Positions 4,330 through 6,501 of a stretch of 6,501 nucleotides of DNA are shown here, in pieces. The stretch spans positions 1 to 6,501 of the forward strand of contig DAOOPA010000048.1 in assembly GCA_035388025.1 (NCBI GenBank), written 5' to 3'. A model generated the notes under the pieces. The model was not told where the DNA came from and did not search any database. It saw only the letters and a program-made list of their open reading frames with translations. Source of the DNA: JAAZMX01 sp035388025. Lineage in GTDB: Bacteria; Patescibacteriota; Patescibacteriia; UBA2196; GWA2-42-15. Within the stretch, counting starts at the first letter, position 1; each line of letters starts with the position of its first letter. A program made the translations under genes and the position numbers.

Positions 4330-5024
4330 TTTATCAGTGTCCCTCCCGCTTTCAACCCAACCGCTTTTGCCAATATCCCCTTGCCCCATTTGAAAACATA
4401 AATCGGTAGATGATGCTCTTCGGCCAGGGTGACAGCGGTTTTATCCAGGATGGTCGCTTCGGGAATTTTGGTATAATCAGCATAACTCAATTTGGCATAC
4501 TGTTTGGCTGTAGAATTTTTTTCCGGATTGGCGTCAAAAATACCCGCCACCTTGGTGCCTTTCAAGACGACGCTGGCGCCAATCTCCAGCCCACGGATAA
4601 CCGCGGCAGTGTCGGTGGTAACAAAAGGGTTGCCAGTACCGCCGGCAAAAATCAGAATTTCACCCTGCTTAAAATATTCGTCAATATCAAAATTATTGCT
4701 GACACCAATGACTTCGGAAAAATTCAGAGCGGAGATGACCCGGCTCGGCACTTTCAAGCTATCAAAAATACTTTTGAGCGCCAAGGCATTGACTAGGGTA
4801 GCGGTCATGCCGATGTAGTGAGCGGTGGCCATATTGAGTTTGACTTGGCGAATCTCTCGGCCGCGAAAAATATTACCGCCGCCAAAAACAATGCCCAAAT
4901 CGTAGCTCTTGCGGATTTTGATAATTTCCTTGGCTAAATCCAAAACTTTTTCCAGATCAAGCGCTGACTCATGAGAGCGGAAAAGTTCGCCGGATAATTT
5001 GAGCAGGATGCGTTTTTTGGGCAT
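4326..5024 (-). CDS. pyrH: UMP kinase (uridylate kinase)
   Basis: The enzyme phosphorylates UMP to UDP with ATP, an essential cytosolic step towards UTP and CTP. It belongs to the amino-acid kinase fold and usually works as a hexamer. The 232 residues are close to the usual 235-245. Motifs in order: LLKLSGE (7-13), with K9 for ATP phosphates; VFGGGNIFRG (46-55); IGMTATLVNALAL (71-83), the MGMLATVxNAL helix; FAGGTGNPFVTTDTAA (126-141); LKGTKVAGIFDANPEKN (154-170), the nucleotide-binding segment; and ILDKTAVTLA (192-201). Two family aspartates are changed: H69 stands where most have the D of DxMGM, and A160 replaces the D of KVDGV. The ATG at 5024 gives the standard MPKKRILLKLSGE start; no Shine-Dalgarno is seen. 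The promoter is at 5051-5059. The usual partners tsf and frr are not present. Confidence 0.96.
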   Translation of the reverse strand: MPKKRILLKLSGELFRSHESALDLEKVLDLAKEIIKIRKSYDLGIVFGGGNIFRGREIRQVKLNMATAHYIGMTATLVNALALKSIFDSLKVPSRVISALNFSEVIGVSNNFDIDEYFKQGEILIFAGGTGNPFVTTDTAAVIRGLEIGASVVLKGTKVAGIFDANPEKNSTAKQYAKLSYADYTKIPEATILDKTAVTLAEEHHLPIYVFKWGKGILAKAVGLKAGGTLIN

Positions 5025-5050
5025 AAAATATTTTTAATTGGTCTAATTTT

Positions 5051-5059
5051 ATTATAGCA
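5051..5059 (-). promoter_or_regulatory. Extended -10 promoter of pyrH
   Basis: The minus strand reads TGCTATAAT, an extended -10 element with a perfect TATAAT. It lies just downstream of the intrinsic terminator at 5071-5104, and 26 bases before the pyrH ATG. The -35 position falls in the T-run of that terminator and is not recognisable, which an extended -10 can tolerate. Confidence 0.6.
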
Positions 5060-5070
5060 AATTGAGGAAT

Positions 5071-5104
5071 AAAAAAAAGCCGGACGTAAACTGACAGTCC
5101 GGCT
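5071..5104 (-). terminator. Intrinsic terminator of the glycosyltransferase-small-protein operon
   Basis: On the minus strand AGCCGGAC (5104-5097) pairs perfectly with GTCCGGCT (5085-5078) around an 11-base loop, followed by a run of T down to 5071. It stands 19 bases after the stop codon of the 31-codon gene, which supports that gene being real, and it separates this unit from pyrH. Confidence 0.93.
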
Positions 5105-5123
5105 AGGTTGGTCCAGTTTGATT

Positions 5124-5219
5124 TTATTTCTTGGTCACCCTCATTATGTAAAATTTGGCGACAGAATAGGCGACCAGCACAAATATCAAAAAGCAACCAA
5201 GGAGATTCGGTAGTCCCAT
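5124..5219 (-). CDS. Tiny single-pass membrane protein, 31 aa
   Basis: The frame starts at the ATG at 5219 behind AAAGGAGG, seven bases upstream, and ends in TAA at 5126-5124. The product begins MGLPNLLGC, has a hydrophobic helix at about residues 5-25 (LLGCFLIFVLVAYSVAKFYI) and a basic tail, MRVTKK, which should face the cytosol. I know no family for it. The strong ribosome site, the 15-base gap to the gene before it and the terminator directly after it argue for translation. Possible roles include a small partner subunit of a membrane enzyme, such as the transferase encoded upstream, or a small membrane-active peptide. Neither is demonstrated. Confidence 0.72.
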   Translation of the reverse strand: MGLPNLLGCFLIFVLVAYSVAKFYIMRVTKK

Positions 5220-5234
5220 GATTATCCCTCCTTT

Positions 5235-5366
5235 CTAGTGATTATCTGCGCAAAAAGTCCAGAACAAGAGGTTTATGACAATCCCCGCAGGTATGAATAA
5301 AATAGTAATAACCACGGAGATTGGCACTAGTGGAAGCACTAGCAAAAATTTCACGGTTGTTCTCAT
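5235..5366 (-). CDS. Small hydrophobic membrane protein, 43 aa
   Basis: The frame starts at the ATG at 5366, with AAGGAGG four bases upstream, and ends in TAG at 5237-5235. The product starts MRTTVK, then is almost wholly hydrophobic from residue 7 to 39, with prolines at 12, 15 and 26 that could break it into two short helices, and ends CADNH. No family is recognised. Its Shine-Dalgarno lies in the 19-base gap after the transferase stop, so it is almost certainly on the same mRNA and followed by the 31-aa gene and a terminator. The basic N-terminus could also be read as a signal sequence, but the absence of a mature domain favours a membrane-resident peptide. Confidence 0.72.
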   Translation of the reverse strand: MRTTVKFLLVLPLVPISVVITILFIPAGIVINLLFWTFCADNH

Positions 5367-5385
5367 CGGTCCTCCTTTTCACCAA

Positions 5386-6441
5386 TTAGGTGGTGTTTTT
5401 ATTTGAAAATTTAATTAAAATAATAGCTAAAAGTAACATTACCACAATCAAGATGGCCAGAGTTAACACTTTGGATTGGCTCTGCAGAAAAAGTGAAGCG
5501 GTGCCGAAAATAATTGTCAAAAAATATAAAAATAAGACCGCGCCGCGATGAGAGAAACCAGCGTCTAGTAGACGGAAGTGTAGATGTTTGCGATCGCCGG
5601 TAAAAGGACTTTTGCGCTCTTTGAAGATACGACGCAAAACCACCCAGATCAAATCTAAAAGCGGAATGCCCATAATCAGAAGCGCGGTGGCGATTTTGCC
5701 GCCGGAAATAATTGCCAAAACGCCAAGCATAAAACCAATAAAGACGGAACCGGATTCACCGAGAAATATTGAAGCTGGATGCCAATTGTAAACCAGAAAA
5801 CCCAGACAACTGCCGGTGAGAATCAGGCAAAGAATTGAGGTACTGCTTTGGGGTACGTCCCAAAATAGTGAAACCACAAAAAGAATAAGAGAACCAATAG
5901 CGCCGATGCCGGAAACTAAACCGTCAAGGCCATCGAGAAATTTGGTGGTGTACATCATGATTAAAAGCCAGATAAAACTCAAAAGATAACCAATAGACCC
6001 GCCAAAATACAAAAGCGCTCGGCCATAAGGACCGGTGCCAGCGAGAAAGGGATTGGTGACGTAGCCAATAGTAATGCCCGCGCCAAGAGCGACGAGCGAG
6101 GCCAAAAATGGGCCGATGAACGATTTGGTCTGGATATTACACTTGTCGTCCCAAAAACCAACCAGACAGATAACTAGGCCGCCCAAAATGATACCTAAAA
6201 TTTTGGCGACGGTGATTTTGCCGTCTGACAACCATCCGAGAGACCAAGATAAAATCAGAATTAGAGCAAAAGAAAAATAAACCGCTAAGCCGCCGAGTAG
6301 CGGCACGTGGCCTTTTTGAATTTTGCGCTCTTCGGTTGGCGCGTCAACAATATGATAACGCAAAGCCAGTTGACGGACTTTTTTAGTGAGCAGTAAGGAA
6401 GAAATGAAAGCTAGAAGTGGGGGGAGGAGGTAGCGGAGCAT
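5386..6441 (-). CDS. Polyprenyl-phosphate glycosyl-1-phosphate transferase, WecA/TagO/MraY superfamily
   Basis: This 351-residue polytopic membrane enzyme should move a sugar 1-phosphate from a UDP-sugar to undecaprenyl phosphate on the inner face of the membrane, starting a cell-surface glycan. Motifs in order: GHVPLLGG (44-51), VGFWDDK with the paired aspartates D98 and D99, TKFLDGLDGLVSGI (166-179) with D170 and D173, FLGESGSVFIGF (226-237), and DRKHLHFRLLDAGFSHR (283-299). The HLHxR loop and the SHR ending fit the WecA/TagO branch; MraY has HHHFE, and MraY is usually found among cell-division genes, which are absent here. About ten hydrophobic helices are visible. Departures from the usual pattern are E229 for D in FLGDSGS, K167 for N, and F289 for the last H of HLHH. 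The start ATG at 6441 follows an in-frame stop in the repeat at 6456-6475; GGAGG there is 14 bases away, too far for a normal ribosome site. Two tiny membrane-protein genes follow. Confidence 0.93.
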   Translation of the reverse strand: MLRYLLPPLLAFISSLLLTKKVRQLALRYHIVDAPTEERKIQKGHVPLLGGLAVYFSFALILILSWSLGWLSDGKITVAKILGIILGGLVICLVGFWDDKCNIQTKSFIGPFLASLVALGAGITIGYVTNPFLAGTGPYGRALLYFGGSIGYLLSFIWLLIMMYTTKFLDGLDGLVSGIGAIGSLILFVVSLFWDVPQSSTSILCLILTGSCLGFLVYNWHPASIFLGESGSVFIGFMLGVLAIISGGKIATALLIMGIPLLDLIWVVLRRIFKERKSPFTGDRKHLHFRLLDAGFSHRGAVLFLYFLTIIFGTASLFLQSQSKVLTLAILIVVMLLLAIILIKFSNKNTT

Positions 6442-6455
6442 ATAGATGTATTTGT

Positions 6456-6501
6456 CCTCCCCTATTTAGGGGAGGTGGCGAGCCCCGCTCTGGGTTCGCG
6501 G
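6456..6501 (+). repeat. REP-like repeat copy, cut by the right edge
   Basis: This copy matches the left arm of the element at 2613-2784 in the same orientation: the palindrome CCTCCCCTATTTAGGGGAGG is identical, then TGGCGAGCCCCGC and the start of the second hairpin, with only three differences over the 46 visible bases. It begins 14 bases upstream of the transferase start codon. Whether a second inverted arm follows cannot be seen. Confidence 0.8.

Noticed and set aside
4297..4389. 31-residue upstream extension of the four-helix-bundle protein
   Set aside because: It overlaps the pyrH 3' end in another frame and lies upstream of the gene's promoter; family members start near the YDIEER motif.
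947..5024. Alternative genetic code explaining the in-frame TAA
   Set aside because: TAA ends several other genes here at natural C-termini, and TGA ends pyrH, so the standard bacterial code holds.
4969..5196. Minus-strand open frame of 75 codons
   Set aside because: It crosses the terminator at 5071-5104 and the pyrH start in a different frame, and has no ribosome site.
5124..5366. Type I toxin or toxin-antitoxin pair for the two tiny membrane proteins
   Set aside because: The hydrophobic helix and basic tail are compatible, but no antisense RNA promoter or antitoxin is visible and the genes appear co-transcribed with an enzyme gene.
1..6501. tRNA, rRNA, integrase or phage genes
   Set aside because: I saw no tRNA cloverleaf, rRNA segment or recombinase in either strand, although the four-helix-bundle family name refers to rRNA insertions.

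Overview
All nine genes I can support lie on the minus strand, so transcription runs from the right end to the left. The window looks like a bacterial chromosome of the Patescibacteria (candidate phyla radiation) type. The evidence is a scatter of unrelated housekeeping genes not arranged in classical operons, AT-rich spacers, an S23-type four-helix-bundle gene inserted between housekeeping genes, a WecA-like transferase with TKFLDGLDGL and FLGESGS motifs, and G/C-rich palindromic dispersed repeats. This placement is inference from gene style and no marker here proves it. TGA ends pyrH at the expected C-terminus, so UGA is a stop and the glycine-UGA code of some relatives does not apply.

Right part (5051-6501): a repeat copy at the window edge sits just upstream of a polyprenyl-phosphate glycosyl-1-phosphate transferase of the WecA/TagO/MraY superfamily (5386-6441). 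It is followed at short spacing by two tiny membrane-protein genes (43 and 31 codons), each with a perfect Shine-Dalgarno, and by a strong intrinsic terminator. An extended -10 promoter then starts pyrH.

Middle (1870-5024): pyrH (UMP kinase), a four-helix-bundle protein gene bracketed by inverted repeats and probably transcribed leaderless from its own promoter, gapA (glyceraldehyde-3-phosphate dehydrogenase), a 172-bp element made of two inverted REP-like arms, and a DEDDy-type 3'-5' exonuclease. Pyrimidine nucleotide supply, lower glycolysis, nucleic-acid processing and envelope lipid-linked sugar synthesis are therefore neighbours without an obvious shared pathway.

Left part (1-1800): a 123-residue protein of unknown function with a probable leaderless promoter; a 77-residue lipoprotein-like protein with four DnaJ-type CxxCxGxG motifs, whose reading frame contains a fifth such motif just past its stop codon; a strong terminator; and a secreted, single-pass membrane protein (partial, cut by the left edge) behind a consensus promoter and a roughly 190-nt structured leader.

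The genes fall into two initiation styles. The four genes for exported or small membrane proteins carry AAGGAGG-type Shine-Dalgarno sites. The cytosolic genes have A/T-rich upstream regions without one, and at least two appear leaderless.
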